Source of the DNA: Alphaproteobacteria bacterium
Lineage (GTDB): Bacteria; Pseudomonadota; Alphaproteobacteria; CAAGCB01; CAG-977
Assembly (NCBI GenBank): GCA_900768845.1
Contig: CAAGEK010000044.1
Coordinates: 1-64,000 of the forward strand
Direction: 5' to 3'
Length of the DNA stretch: 64,000 bases
Below the pieces are notes generated by a model. That model worked only from the letters and a program-made list of their open reading frames with translations, had not been told where the DNA came from and made no database searches. Position 1 is the stretch's first letter. Each line of letters starts with the position of its first letter. The position numbers and the translations under genes are program-made. Below are positions 22,964-32,924 of this stretch, piece by piece.

Positions 22964-23971
22964 TCAGAGGAACTTCGCCATTGCGACGGCCGTATCGGAC
23001 ATACGGTTGGAGAAGCCCCATTCATTGTCGTACCAAGACATGACGCGCAGGAAGTTGCCTTCGATAACCGTCGTCTGGTCGGCACAGAAGATCGAGCTGC
23101 GCTTGTCGTGCGTGAAGTCGATGGAAACCAACGGCAGTTCGTTGTAACCCAAAATGCCTTTCAGTTCGCCTTCCGCGGCGGCTTTCATCGCGGCGTTGAC
23201 TTCTTCTTTGGTGACGTCGCGTTCCAAAACGACTTTCAGGTCGACGACGGAAACGTCGGGCGTCGGGACGCGGATGGCGGAACCCTGCAATTTGCCCTGC
23301 AATTCCGGCAGAACCAGACCGACGGCCTTGGCCGCACCGGTCGTCGTCGGGATCATGGACATGGCGGCGGCGCGGGCGCGGTACAAATCCTTGTGCAACG
23401 TGTCAACCGTGCGCTGGTCGCCCGTATAGGAGTGAATCGTCGTCATATAGCCGTGCTTGATTCCGAATTTTTCCTGAAGGACTTTGGCAACGGGCGACAG
23501 GCAGTTCGTCGTGCAGGAACCGTTGGAAACGATTTTGTCTTCGGCCGTCAGGTCTTTGTCGTTCACGCCGAAAACAACCGTGCGGTCGGCACCTTTGGAA
23601 GGCGCGGAAACCAGAACGCGTTTCGCACCGGCTTCCAGATGGACTTTCGCTTTTTCGGCGTCGGTGAAGATGCCCGTGCATTCATAAACGATGTCGACGT
23701 TCATGTCTTTCCACGGCAGGTTATGCGGATCGCGTTCGGCCAGAACTTTAATCGTTTTGCCGTTGACCGTGATGGAGTTTTCCGTAGCGGAGATTTCACC
23801 GGGGAAAATGCCGTGAACGGAATCAAATTTCAACAGATGAGCATTAGCTGCGGGCGAACCCAAATCGTTGATCGCAACAACTTCGACGTCTGTGCGTCCG
23901 GATTCGGCGATAGCGCGGAAAGCCAAGCGACCGATACGGCCAAATCCATTAATCGCAACGCGAACTGCCAT
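22964..23971 (-). CDS. gap: glyceraldehyde-3-phosphate dehydrogenase, type I
   Basis: 335 residues. NAD-binding start VRVAINGFGRIGRLAFRA; catalytic cysteine in SNGSCTTNCLSPVAKVL (about 155); SMIPTTTGAAKAVGLVLPEL; C-terminal SWYDNEWGFSNRM. AAGGAGAAAATACA precedes the ATG. First gene of the gap-pgk pair. The acidic residue after the first Rossmann strands (VVAINDLG) fits NAD use. Confidence 0.97.
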   Translation of the reverse strand: MAVRVAINGFGRIGRLAFRAIAESGRTDVEVVAINDLGSPAANAHLLKFDSVHGIFPGEISATENSITVNGKTIKVLAERDPHNLPWKDMNVDIVYECTGIFTDAEKAKVHLEAGAKRVLVSAPSKGADRTVVFGVNDKDLTAEDKIVSNGSCTTNCLSPVAKVLQEKFGIKHGYMTTIHSYTGDQRTVDTLHKDLYRARAAAMSMIPTTTGAAKAVGLVLPELQGKLQGSAIRVPTPDVSVVDLKVVLERDVTKEEVNAAMKAAAEGELKGILGYNELPLVSIDFTHDKRSSIFCADQTTVIEGNFLRVMSWYDNEWGFSNRMSDTAVAMAKFL

Positions 23972-24101
23972 TGTATTTTCTCCTTAAAAATAACAAATTT
24001 GACATTGACGTAACAGGAAACCCATTCCCCTGCACGCCGTTCCTAAAAAACTTTAAGCTCCTTATATTTGCCACAAAACAAAAAATAAATCCAGCGTTTC
24101 A

Positions 24102-24944
24102 TTACTTTTTTAATGCGGTTTTTGCATCATTTCCTCCGAATGCCACGGATAAAGCCGAAAGTTCGTCTTCGGACAGGAAAATCCGGTTGACATTGTACGC
24201 TTCTTTCAACGAAGCGGCGTCATACGCTTTGATTAAAATCCCGACGTTTTCGTGCGACAACCGCCATGCCTGTTCGACCTGACGGGGGGTCGCCCCGCGA
24301 TCGGAGGCGATTCGCCGCAAAATCTTATTTCTGAGAACAGGGCTGTCGTCTTCCAAACCGGAAAAGGCCACGAAAGGAATCCCCCTTTCCCTGTTAAAGC
24401 GCAAAAGTCCTTCTTCATCCCTGCGGTTGCCCAAATTGAACACGCCCTGACTCATCGCCGTATCTTGCGCGCCGTCGTATTCCATCCATTCAGCCATGTC
24501 GCGCCCGTCGAAATTTCCCGTTCCGAAATCCCTGATCAACCCTTCGGATTTCAAATCGATAAAAGCCTCTATGATTTCTTCCGGACGGGAGCGTTCCCCC
24601 ATCCAATGCGGCATATACATGTCAAGATAATCCGTTTTCAGGCGTTCCAACGTTTTCCCGCACGATTCGACGACTTCTTCGTACCTTGTGCATTGCGGCG
24701 AAAGTTTAGAGCTTAAAAAGACTTCCTTTCTGACGGGAGCCAGCACTTCGCCCAGCATTTCCTCCACGACGCCCCTGCCGTACAATTCGGCCGTATCGAA
24801 AAAACGGAATCCCGCATCCAAAGCGGCATGAAGGAAATCCCTTTCTTCAAAATACGTTCCGGAATCTTTGCCGAGATACCACGTTCCCACCCCCAAAGCG
24901 GGAACCGTCCTCCCCGAAGGCAGGTGAAGCGTCCGTAATTTCAT
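24102..24944 (-). CDS. aldo/keto reductase
   Basis: 280 residues from ATG 24944 (MKLRTLHLPSG, AGGGGC upstream). NAD(P)H-dependent reductase fold: FRFFDTAELYG carries the catalytic Asp and Tyr, SSKLSP the Lys, and MPHWMGER the His. Late IASDRGATPRQVEQAWRL and GILIKAYDAASLKEA correspond to the cofactor-binding end. The substrate cannot be inferred. It is a single gene on the gap side; spacing to gap is 130 nt. Confidence 0.88.
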   Translation of the reverse strand: MKLRTLHLPSGRTVPALGVGTWYLGKDSGTYFEERDFLHAALDAGFRFFDTAELYGRGVVEEMLGEVLAPVRKEVFLSSKLSPQCTRYEEVVESCGKTLERLKTDYLDMYMPHWMGERSRPEEIIEAFIDLKSEGLIRDFGTGNFDGRDMAEWMEYDGAQDTAMSQGVFNLGNRRDEEGLLRFNRERGIPFVAFSGLEDDSPVLRNKILRRIASDRGATPRQVEQAWRLSHENVGILIKAYDAASLKEAYNVNRIFLSEDELSALSVAFGGNDAKTALKK

Positions 24945-25137
24945 TAAAAGCCCCTGATAAAATGGCGGTCTTTTCAATTTAAAAAAAAAGACCCCGTGCG
25001 TTTTCAATATGAAAAACGACTGTTTTTATCTTTCAATTTTTCCACCTGTTTTAATCATAAATTCCTCAAACATTTCAGACAATAATAAAAAGATATATAC
25101 TCTTAGCAAAAAGGCTATGTTTTTCCCCGAAACAAAG

Positions 25138-25174
25138 AAAAACCCCCTTCCGCATAAAGGCAAAAGGGGGTTTT
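25138..25174 (-). terminator. terminator after the HExxH protein gene
   Basis: AAAACCCCCTT (25138-25148) / AAGGGGGTTTT (25164-25174). On the minus strand the stem runs into TTTTTC. It lies 21 nt past the stop at 25196. Confidence 0.75.
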
Positions 25175-25195
25175 CAAAATGTTACGGCAAACCGG

Positions 25196-27526
25196 TTATT
25201 TGGCTTTTGTCCGCGCTTTGATCTGCTTCAACTGCAACGGAGAGATCTTCACCGGTTCGGACTTGGCCTTATCCAGCGTCGCGACGTAGCTCTTCAGGCT
25301 CTTCATCATACGCCTGTCTTCCTTTTCGATCGCAGGGGCGATACCTTCGCTTGCGACGACGGAACCGGCGACGTACTGGTGTTGTTGCAAAATCCCCTGC
25401 ATCAACGCACCGGCCATGGCCTTGTCGGGTTTTCCGGCCATCATCTGGTACTGGGCGAACCAAACCGCGGGTTTCTGTTTGGCTTTGCTGTCAACCAACG
25501 CGGCCAGAACTTCGTTTTGAGAAATCATCGCCCACATATCCTTGTCACTGCGCAACGCGAAAGCGGCGATCTGGGTTTCCTTTTCACTCTGCAACGCTTT
25601 GTTGAAATCCCTGCGTTCGGAACGCAGACATTCGATTTGTTCGTCAAGCGTCAGTTTTTCGGGATCGCGAATCATCGCTTTGGCCAAAGCGTCCTTCATG
25701 CTGTTCAAAGAACGCAATTCGTGTTTGACAAAATGAACCAAAGCCTGCGGCCCGCTGACTTCCGTATCGGAAGGAATTTTTTCCAGCTTGTCCTTGACGA
25801 TTTTATTGGCGTTCAAAGACGTTTGGACGGACGGAGCCTGAGCGATCACGGCGTCCAGAATTTTCAGCTTGTGCGCCGCGAATTTGTCGGGAGATTCCGT
25901 ATCGTGGCCGCTTTTACGCAACTCTTCCTTCTGTTGGCTGATAACGTCGTGCATCGCTTTGCGGGAGAATCCCTTCTCTTCCAGAGTATCGAACAACGTA
26001 TCCTGATAATCTGCCATAACGACCTGAGCATACGTCTGCATACGTTTGCTGACGGCCTGTTCCCTGATCAGCTTTTTCAACAGGTCTTCGGACAATTCCT
26101 TGTTCGGATCGGGCTGAGGCAATCCGAGATTCGCCGCCAGCTGAGCCGCTTCCTGAAAAGCGCGCCATTCGCGGTTCAGTTCGTATTCCTTTTCGATTTC
26201 CTCTTTGGACAAAGGCATACGGCCGCGGGCTTCCTCACTGCGTTGCATCATCTGTTCGTATTTCGGATGCGGCTTGCCTTCCGCCAAAGCGATCGACACT
26301 TCGGCCATCTGCTGGCGGGTCATGCCGTAGGTTTCGGACAGACGGCGGGCTTCTTTAATGACTTCGGCGTCCGTCATTTTCTGCAAAGAACCGTCCTTCA
26401 GGTGTTCTTCGGCATATTTGATGGCCGCGTCGACGACGTCCGTCGTATGGTAGGCCAACGGAGAACCGAGTTTTGAAATGACCGAAGCCGTTTTTTTGTC
26501 GCTCATCAGCGTTTTGAACTTCGCTTCCCATTCGGGATCGTCCGGCTGAACGGAAGTGTTCTTTTCTTCGGCTTCGCGGAGTTTTTTGACGAAAGCCGTT
26601 TCATACTTCGTATCTTCCAACCGGCGGTCTACGCACAAACGCAAGTATTCGATACGGCAATCGCCCCACAACGCGGCGCATTTCGTATTACCGTAATCGC
26701 GAGCCAACTGTAATGTCGCGTGGGCGTCGGCGATGCATTCCGTCCTGTGGCGGCGCATCGTGTCGCTCAAATCGTTTTGCGTCACTTTGTCGAAGGAATA
26801 TCCCGTGTATTCCTCATCCGTCGCGTGCCCCAATTCGTGATACAGAACCAAACGGCGGAATTCGTCGGGCGTGATGCCTTCCTTTTTCATGCGTTCGTCC
26901 GCACCGATGACCATATCGCCCAAAACGTTCGGCTCCATGCTGTCGGGATTGTCGCCGACGACCAGATTGACGCGTCCCAAACCTTCCAAAGCGTCCTCGG
27001 TCGGAGAAACGGAAGCCGCCATCGAAAACGGATTGCGTCCCGTGATGCCCGCTTCGGAAACGGATTTCAGGATTTCGCTTTGCGTCAGGAACGTTTTATT
27101 CCTGTCCGCTTTGGCGGCGCGCAGTTTCTGTTCGACGTGCAGATACAGGGATTTGCCCAGACTGCGGTCGGCTTTTTCATCCATCAGGTAACGCCCCTGA
27201 ACGGCGTCGGGGTCGATAATGAACAGCGTGATTCCCGGAACGACCGTGCGGAAACGTTTTTCCATATCGACGAAAAACTGATGCGCTTCGGTGCGCAAAG
27301 CCGGAGATTTCCCTCCCTTCGCCGCGGTTTCGACCTTCAGGGTGTTCGGTTTTTCACCGGCCTCGATAAAGGAAGTCTGTCCTTTGGGCAACAAGCTGAA
27401 GAACGGACGTTCCTGAATGTAGTCCGGACGTTCCAGACCGCTTTCAAAAACAGTAACCTTCCCCGCTTTCATAAACTGTTCCAACAAAGACGTTTCAGCT
27501 TCGTTTTTTTTCTCTGTTTCGGGCAT
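25196..27526 (-). CDS. large HExxH-containing protein, predicted zinc metallopeptidase-like
   Basis: 776 residues from ATG 27526 (MPETEKKN); a TTG at 27538 is possible. LVLYHELGHATDEEY near 240 is a zincin HExxH with a following acidic site; HRTECIADAHATLQLARDYG about 30 residues later could give the third ligand. The rest is helical and charged, with no signal peptide or membrane segment. Length, charge and lack of recognisable family outside the motif recall secreted effector-type proteins, but this is inference. Own terminator; monocistronic. Confidence 0.65.
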   Translation of the reverse strand: MPETEKKNEAETSLLEQFMKAGKVTVFESGLERPDYIQERPFFSLLPKGQTSFIEAGEKPNTLKVETAAKGGKSPALRTEAHQFFVDMEKRFRTVVPGITLFIIDPDAVQGRYLMDEKADRSLGKSLYLHVEQKLRAAKADRNKTFLTQSEILKSVSEAGITGRNPFSMAASVSPTEDALEGLGRVNLVVGDNPDSMEPNVLGDMVIGADERMKKEGITPDEFRRLVLYHELGHATDEEYTGYSFDKVTQNDLSDTMRRHRTECIADAHATLQLARDYGNTKCAALWGDCRIEYLRLCVDRRLEDTKYETAFVKKLREAEEKNTSVQPDDPEWEAKFKTLMSDKKTASVISKLGSPLAYHTTDVVDAAIKYAEEHLKDGSLQKMTDAEVIKEARRLSETYGMTRQQMAEVSIALAEGKPHPKYEQMMQRSEEARGRMPLSKEEIEKEYELNREWRAFQEAAQLAANLGLPQPDPNKELSEDLLKKLIREQAVSKRMQTYAQVVMADYQDTLFDTLEEKGFSRKAMHDVISQQKEELRKSGHDTESPDKFAAHKLKILDAVIAQAPSVQTSLNANKIVKDKLEKIPSDTEVSGPQALVHFVKHELRSLNSMKDALAKAMIRDPEKLTLDEQIECLRSERRDFNKALQSEKETQIAAFALRSDKDMWAMISQNEVLAALVDSKAKQKPAVWFAQYQMMAGKPDKAMAGALMQGILQQHQYVAGSVVASEGIAPAIEKEDRRMMKSLKSYVATLDKAKSEPVKISPLQLKQIKARTKAK

Positions 27527-27731
27527 AATGGTTTCCAATCACGCATAAAAAATGTTCCAACAATGCCAGTAAAACGCGTTTCAAAGCTTTTGTCAATGTT
27601 TTTGGACAAATAAATTCGTTTTTTCTGTTAAACCGGCGTTTGCCGTCCGCATTTCAGCGTGCTTTTTTGTTTCCTATCCTTTTGATTTTTATGTAAAATA
27701 ATTCCGGTAAAAGATATTCGCGGAGGCGGTT

Positions 27732-28661
27732 ATGGTTTTTTACATCGATCAAAAACTGGTTGTCACGGTTTCTTCCGGCGCGCTGTTCGACCTGAGCGAA
27801 ACGGACATGATTTTTCTGGAACACGGCGAAGACGCCTATCGCGAATATCAAATAGCCCGCGAAGAAGTCCCCCTGCCCAAAGGGGCGGCGTTTCCATTCG
27901 TCAAAAGGTTTCTGGGCATGAACGAACGTCTGCCCTCCGATCCCGTCGAAGTCGTCCTTTTGTCAAGAAACGATGCGGAAACGGGATTGCGCGTTTTAAA
28001 TTCAATCGAACATTACGGATTGAACATCACGCGGGCGGCGTTCACCAAAGGCAAGCCGTCCTATGATTACCTGCCCGCCTTCAATTCGCGGCTGTTCCTG
28101 TCGCAAAACCACAGCGACGTCGCCGACGCGATTTCCCGCGGGTATGCGGCGGGATACATTTACGGACATCCGTTCGCCGACGACGAAAACGACCCCGAAT
28201 TTCGCATCGCCTTTGACTTCGACGGCATCCTCGCCGACGATTCCGCCGAACAAATGTGTATGGACGTCGGCATGGAGGAGTTTTTCAAATCGGAAAGGAA
28301 CAAAGCCGACGTCCCCCTTTGTCAGGGCCCGTTGAAACCGTTTCTGGACGGAATTTCCATGTTGCAAAATCTGGAACGCCAAATGAAATACGACGACATC
28401 AATTACCAACCGTTCATGCGCGTGGCCTTAGCGACGGCCAGAAACGCCCCCGCCCACCGCAGGGTCATCACAACCCTTCGGAAATGGGGCGTTCGCGTCG
28501 ATGAAACATTCTTTTTGGGAGGCATTGACAAATCCCGCGTTTTGCGCGTATTTAAACCGCATATTTTCTTCGACGACAATCGGGAAAACATTTCTTCCGT
28601 CGCCGAAGTCGCGCCCGCCGTCCATGTTCCGTTCGGCATTATGAATATGCACGAGGAATAA
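27732..28661 (+). CDS. 5'-nucleotidase (cN-I-like, PF06189 type)
   Basis: 309 residues, GGAGG before the ATG. VTVSSGALFDLSETDMIF, EVVLLSRNDAETGLRVLN (motif with SRND), SIEHYGLNITRAAFTKG and a haloacid-dehalogenase-type DFDGILADDSAE near 165 and FFDDNRENI near the end. The family hydrolyses nucleoside 5'-monophosphates in the cytosol for purine or pyrimidine salvage. Full length. First of a plus-strand series; the next gene is 22 nt on. Confidence 0.87.
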   Translation: MVFYIDQKLVVTVSSGALFDLSETDMIFLEHGEDAYREYQIAREEVPLPKGAAFPFVKRFLGMNERLPSDPVEVVLLSRNDAETGLRVLNSIEHYGLNITRAAFTKGKPSYDYLPAFNSRLFLSQNHSDVADAISRGYAAGYIYGHPFADDENDPEFRIAFDFDGILADDSAEQMCMDVGMEEFFKSERNKADVPLCQGPLKPFLDGISMLQNLERQMKYDDINYQPFMRVALATARNAPAHRRVITTLRKWGVRVDETFFLGGIDKSRVLRVFKPHIFFDDNRENISSVAEVAPAVHVPFGIMNMHEE

Positions 28662-28683
28662 AAGCGGACGCGTTTAAAATCCA

Positions 28684-30069
28684 ATGCCGTTTTTGCGGCG
28701 AAGCGGGTTTTCAACAATGATGAAAGAATCTGTCAAAGACGAAGGCATTTTATTCGGCGCAGCTCTCAAATGGCTGTTGCTGTCGGTTTTTGCGGGCGTT
28801 TTGGCCGGCGGGGGAGTCGGCGCGTTTTTAATCCTGATCAACGCGAGCGTCGGATTCGTCGCCGGTCTGCCGGAATGGAGGTATGCTCTGATTCCCGCGG
28901 GTTTGTTGCTCAGCCTGTGTTGCGTACGGTTTTTGTCGCCCCAATCGGCGGGGCACGGTACGGAAAAGGTGTTGGAAGACATCCATTTCCACGCGGGAAA
29001 CATTCCGTTTAACGTCGTCCCCGGAAAAGTTCTGTCAACATTATTCACGCTGGCTCCGGGGGGAGTCGTCGGCGTGGAAGGCCCCGGAGTTCAAATCGGC
29101 GCGGGATTGCTTTCGCGTCTGTCCCGCCGGTTCCGCCTGCATTCCGAAGAGCGCAAACAGCTGGTCATTTGCGGCGTGTCGGCGGCTTTGTCCGCCGTTT
29201 TCGGGGCTCCAGTCGCCGGCGCCGTTTTCGGTGTGGAAATGCTCTTTGTCGGAGAAATATTTTACACCGTCCTGCCTGCCGCGGTCATCAGTAGCATCGC
29301 ATCCTATCTGGTTTGCCTTCAAATAGGCGTTCCTTACGGTTTGCCCGCCATAACCGTTCCGGATCCGACGCCTTTTGCTTTGGCGCAATGTTTCGCCGCG
29401 GCGGTGTTTTTCGCTTTAATCTGCATTTTCCACATCGAATTCACTTCGGCCGTCGAAAGAACCTTTAAAAAAATACCGTGCCCCCTTTGGGTTAAAAGCC
29501 TGATCGCCTCCGCCCTTCTGCTTTGTACCGCCGCCGTGTGGGGAGACGAATTTCTGGGCATGGGGGAAAGCGGATTGGCCGGTATTTTATCGGGACATTC
29601 CGTCGTGTGGTACGCTTTCATCCTGAAATCGTTTCTGTTGGCGGTCACTTTGTCGGGCGGAGGAAGCGGAGGCGTTCTGACCCCGACATTTTACATCGGG
29701 GCGGCAGCGGGATCGCTGTTCGCCGCGATTTTCGGGTTGGACACGGCGTTTTTCGGGGCATTGGGCTTTGTCGGGTGCATCGCCGGATGCGTCAACACCC
29801 CGATTGCGGCGACTTTTCTGGCCGTCGAACTGTTCGGATCGGCGATCGCCCCGTTTGCGGGCTGTGTTTGCGTCATCAGCTATATGTTGTCGGGACACCG
29901 CAGTTTGTATCCGACGCAAATTCTGGTTCGCCCCAAATCTCTGGCTTTCGTATTGGCCGACCCGCAAAACAAGGAAAGCTGGGCAACCCGCAAAAGGCCG
30001 GAATATCTGCCTTTTTCCCGCATCGTAAGAAAAATGGCAAGAAAAGGAAAACATTCGGGAAGGTATTGA
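28684..30069 (+). CDS. ClC-family chloride channel/antiporter
   Basis: 461 residues; ATG 28717 (MMKESVKDEG) is an alternative start, as neither has a clear ribosome binding site. Around ten hydrophobic segments. ClC selectivity motifs: VGVEGPGVQIGA near 135 (normally GKEGP, here Glu present and Lys replaced by Val) and SGGGSGGVLTPTFYIGA near 330 (GxFxP). The first GSGIP motif is replaced by SAGHGTEK. The gating Glu of the GKEGP motif is present. Transports chloride or another anion across the inner membrane. It is followed 2 nt later by a symporter. Confidence 0.88.
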   Translation: MPFLRRSGFSTMMKESVKDEGILFGAALKWLLLSVFAGVLAGGGVGAFLILINASVGFVAGLPEWRYALIPAGLLLSLCCVRFLSPQSAGHGTEKVLEDIHFHAGNIPFNVVPGKVLSTLFTLAPGGVVGVEGPGVQIGAGLLSRLSRRFRLHSEERKQLVICGVSAALSAVFGAPVAGAVFGVEMLFVGEIFYTVLPAAVISSIASYLVCLQIGVPYGLPAITVPDPTPFALAQCFAAAVFFALICIFHIEFTSAVERTFKKIPCPLWVKSLIASALLLCTAAVWGDEFLGMGESGLAGILSGHSVVWYAFILKSFLLAVTLSGGGSGGVLTPTFYIGAAAGSLFAAIFGLDTAFFGALGFVGCIAGCVNTPIAATFLAVELFGSAIAPFAGCVCVISYMLSGHRSLYPTQILVRPKSLAFVLADPQNKESWATRKRPEYLPFSRIVRKMARKGKHSGRY

Positions 30070-30071
30070 AA

Positions 30072-31352
30072 ATGATGAAAAGCCCCTTTGCCCGCATTTT
30101 AGCCGCTTTAATCGGCGGAGCCGTCATCGGAGCCGTTTTCGGAAAAACGGAAATATCGGGAACGCCGTTGACGGATATCGCCGCCCCGTTCGGGACGATG
30201 TTCATCCGGTTGCTCAGGATGAGCGCGACTCCGACGATCTTTTTTTCATTGATAACCGCCGCCGCGTCAAATCCGCCGTCTTCTTTGGGACGCATCGGAA
30301 TCAAGACCATGGGCGTTTATCTGTTGACGGCGATTTTGGCTTCGGCGGTCGCTTTGGGAATTGCGAACACGATTCCGTTCAGTGTTTCCCTGCCGCAAAT
30401 ATCGGGTGGTGCGGCAAGCGTTCCCGAATTGCGGCCGGTGTCACTCAAAGACACGATTTTAAACATCGTCCCGCTCAATCCCTTTCAAGCGTTGGGATCG
30501 GAAAACATCCTGCAAGTCATTTTCTTTGCCGTCGCGTCGGGAATCGCCCTGTCTTTCCTGCGCGTGTCGGATTCGGAGGAAAAACGGGTCAAAGGCGAAA
30601 CGATTTTCAGATTCTGTTCCGGCGTTTCCGAAATCATGTTCATCCTCATCCGTTGGATTATGAAATACGCGCCGGTCGGCGTGTTCGCCCTGTCCGTCGA
30701 TGCGTTCGGTCGCAACGGAGCGGACGTTTTGTTGCCGTTGTCGCGTTTCATCGGGACGGCGTATGCCGCGTTTGCGTTCCAAATCTGTGTCGTTTACGCT
30801 TTGTTGTTAAAAGCGGCGGGATGGAATGTCGTCGAATTTTTCAAACAATCGCGTGACGTGATGCTGACCGCGTTTGTGACGCGTTCCAGCGGAGCGACGT
30901 TGCCGGTCGCTTTGGAAACGGCCAAAGACAAACTTCACATTCCCGAAAGCGTCGCCTCCTTTTCCCTGCCGTTGGGAGCCACCGTCAACATGAACGGCGT
31001 GACGATCCAGCAATGCCTCAGCGTTTTTTTCATCGCCGCCGCCGCGGGGGTGAGTTTGGATGCGGGACAACAATTGACGGTCGTATCGGTCATTTTGCTG
31101 GCTTCGATCGGAACGGCGGGCATCCCCGGCGGGGCGGTCATCATGTTATTGGCCGTTTTGGACAGTGTGGGGCTGTCGCCGGTTGAAGGTTCGGCGGCTT
31201 CTTTTGCTTATGCGATGCTTTTGGGTATTGATGCTTTGCTCGATATGGGGCAAACTTGTTTAAACGTTACCGGAGATATGGTATGCGCCGCCGTCGTCGG
31301 AAAAACCGAACCGGCGGAACATTCCGAAACAGCAAAGGACAAACAGCCATGA
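30072..31352 (+). CDS. dicarboxylate/amino acid:cation symporter (DAACS/GltP family)
   Basis: 426 residues from ATG 30072 (an upstream in-frame extension is antisense noise). Eight helical segments and two re-entrant loops are expected. TRSSGATLPVALE (first hairpin, SS-T), LGATVNMNGVTIQQC (NMDG motif as NMNG) and GIPGGAVIMLLAVL are the family's transport-core motifs. Imports dicarboxylates, glutamate or Ser/Thr with Na+ or H+; specificity not readable. It ends ATGA over the RDD gene start. Confidence 0.9.
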   Translation: MMKSPFARILAALIGGAVIGAVFGKTEISGTPLTDIAAPFGTMFIRLLRMSATPTIFFSLITAAASNPPSSLGRIGIKTMGVYLLTAILASAVALGIANTIPFSVSLPQISGGAASVPELRPVSLKDTILNIVPLNPFQALGSENILQVIFFAVASGIALSFLRVSDSEEKRVKGETIFRFCSGVSEIMFILIRWIMKYAPVGVFALSVDAFGRNGADVLLPLSRFIGTAYAAFAFQICVVYALLLKAAGWNVVEFFKQSRDVMLTAFVTRSSGATLPVALETAKDKLHIPESVASFSLPLGATVNMNGVTIQQCLSVFFIAAAAGVSLDAGQQLTVVSVILLASIGTAGIPGGAVIMLLAVLDSVGLSPVEGSAASFAYAMLLGIDALLDMGQTCLNVTGDMVCAAVVGKTEPAEHSETAKDKQP

Positions 31353-32413
31353 CACAATCGCAAACACAAACGCCGTCCGCAACACCCCTCCCGTCCATTC
31401 CGCAAAAGGTTCTTGCGCGGGCGACGGACTATTTAATCTGGGGGATTTTGTCGGCGGTCGCCATCCGCCCGTTTTATGTGAACGGCATTTTTTCCCAAGA
31501 AGAAAGCGTATTGGCTTACTTCATTTCCTTTGCCCTGTATCCGGTTGTCGAAGCGTTTCTGGTGTCGCGTTTCGGCGCAACGGCGGGAGGCCGGCTGACG
31601 GGATTGTCGATTCTGTCCGCGGACGGAAGCAAACTGCCTTTCAAAACGTCGTTAAAGCGTGCCTATTTGGTTTTTGCCGCGGGCACGGGGTTGTTTCTGC
31701 CCTTGATTTCCGTTTTGTGCCCTTTGGTTGCGTTGTACTTCGCTCTGACAGGACGGCAGATGATATGGGACGAAAAATGCTCGTCCGCCGTTTCGTATGC
31801 AAAGCCCAAGCTTTGGGGGTATATCTGTTTGATTGCGTTTTACATCCTTTTGGCCGTCGGATGTTCTTTGACGGCATACAGGTTGTATGAAAACAGGTAC
31901 GTTCCTTCCGTCGAAGAAAAAGTTCTGATCGACTATTTGCAAAAAGCAACGCCTTTGATGCGGAAAATTTTGGAATCGAACGCTTTGGCGTCGCCGGAAA
32001 ACGTTCAAGCGACGGCACGCGATTTGGCGAACTTGCAGGATTTAATCCTGACATATCGGGAAAGTTATGAGGCGTTATATATAAAACAGCTGGAAAAAAT
32101 TGAAAAGTTGCCGGAAAACAAACAAATTCGGGCATTCCATGAAATCGACGGGCGGGCGCAAGCTTTGCGCGAGCTGTTATACGAACAAAGTTTGCGGACG
32201 TCCACTTTGGAAACCATCATTTCGTTTTTTGCACAGGCGGAAGGGCGTTACCGTTTTGAAAACGGCCAGCCCGTATTTGAAGACCCCGAATTGATGAGCC
32301 GTTATCAGGATTTCCTTCTTTCGCTTTCTCCCGATGAAGGGAACGGCAACGCCGACGATTTGGCGGAAGAAGCCTCCGAAGAAGTCGCCGAAGGGATCAC
32401 CATAGGCTACTGA
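31349..32413 (+). CDS. RDD-domain membrane protein
   Basis: 354 residues from ATG 31349, which overlaps the symporter stop (ATGA) with AAAGGAC upstream. The RDD-type domain (about 25-190) shows KVLARATDYLIWGI, four hydrophobic segments and TAGGRLTGLSILSADGSKLPF. The C-terminal 160 residues are charged helices ending in an acidic tail. RDD proteins are implicated in ion or metabolite transport. The overlap suggests coexpression with the ClC and DAACS genes. Confidence 0.82.
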   Translation: MTQSQTQTPSATPLPSIPQKVLARATDYLIWGILSAVAIRPFYVNGIFSQEESVLAYFISFALYPVVEAFLVSRFGATAGGRLTGLSILSADGSKLPFKTSLKRAYLVFAAGTGLFLPLISVLCPLVALYFALTGRQMIWDEKCSSAVSYAKPKLWGYICLIAFYILLAVGCSLTAYRLYENRYVPSVEEKVLIDYLQKATPLMRKILESNALASPENVQATARDLANLQDLILTYRESYEALYIKQLEKIEKLPENKQIRAFHEIDGRAQALRELLYEQSLRTSTLETIISFFAQAEGRYRFENGQPVFEDPELMSRYQDFLLSLSPDEGNGNADDLAEEASEEVAEGITIGY

Positions 32414-32560
32414 GTGCTTGAAAGTGCTTGAAAGTGCTTGAAAAGCACCCGCTTGAGAAGCACCGGTTGGAAAAACACTGTTTGAAAAGCCGGAGCGGTT
32501 TACGGCATCCCGTTTGCCGGTGCTTGAAAAGCACCCGCTTGAGAAGCCTTTGACGCGCCG
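32414..32560 (+). repeat. short GTGCTTGAAA tandem and palindromic repeats
   Basis: Directly after the RDD stop, GTGCTTGAAA occurs three times in tandem (32413-32443). GAAAAGCACCCGCTTGAGAAG and related GGTGCTT/AAGCACC palindromes recur to about 32560. The stretch from there to about 32920 is GC-rich, has no credible coding, and grades into the larger array. It is probably part of the same non-coding repeat field. Confidence 0.55.
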
Positions 32561-32924
32561 GCTTGAAAGCGTGCCCGTTTTTAATGCTTTCGCCGTCGCC
32601 GGTTCGGAAACATCGCCGGCGACGGGCAAGGAGCGATAAAAGCGGTTGTTATCGGGCGGAAAACAACAGGCCGGCACAAAAAAACAAAGCGAGCGGAGAA
32701 CGGTTCAGGCAGGTGGAAACCGGCCGGCTGATACGGGAAACGGCCTCGGGACGGCAAGTGCCGGTCATCAGGACGGCGGCAGAACGGAACGGTGGCAAGA
32801 GCGGCGGACGGGAGGAGAAGCGGCGGCGGGCAAGCGGTCGATAAACGGTGGCGACTGTTGGCACGGGGACGGCTTGGAAAAAGGAAGGGGGCTCAGGAAA
32901 AGGGAAAGCCTTTGGACGTCTGTC

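Noticed and set aside
29523..30071. N-terminal extension of the symporter frame
   Set aside because: It overlaps the ClC gene in another frame; the family start is at 30072.
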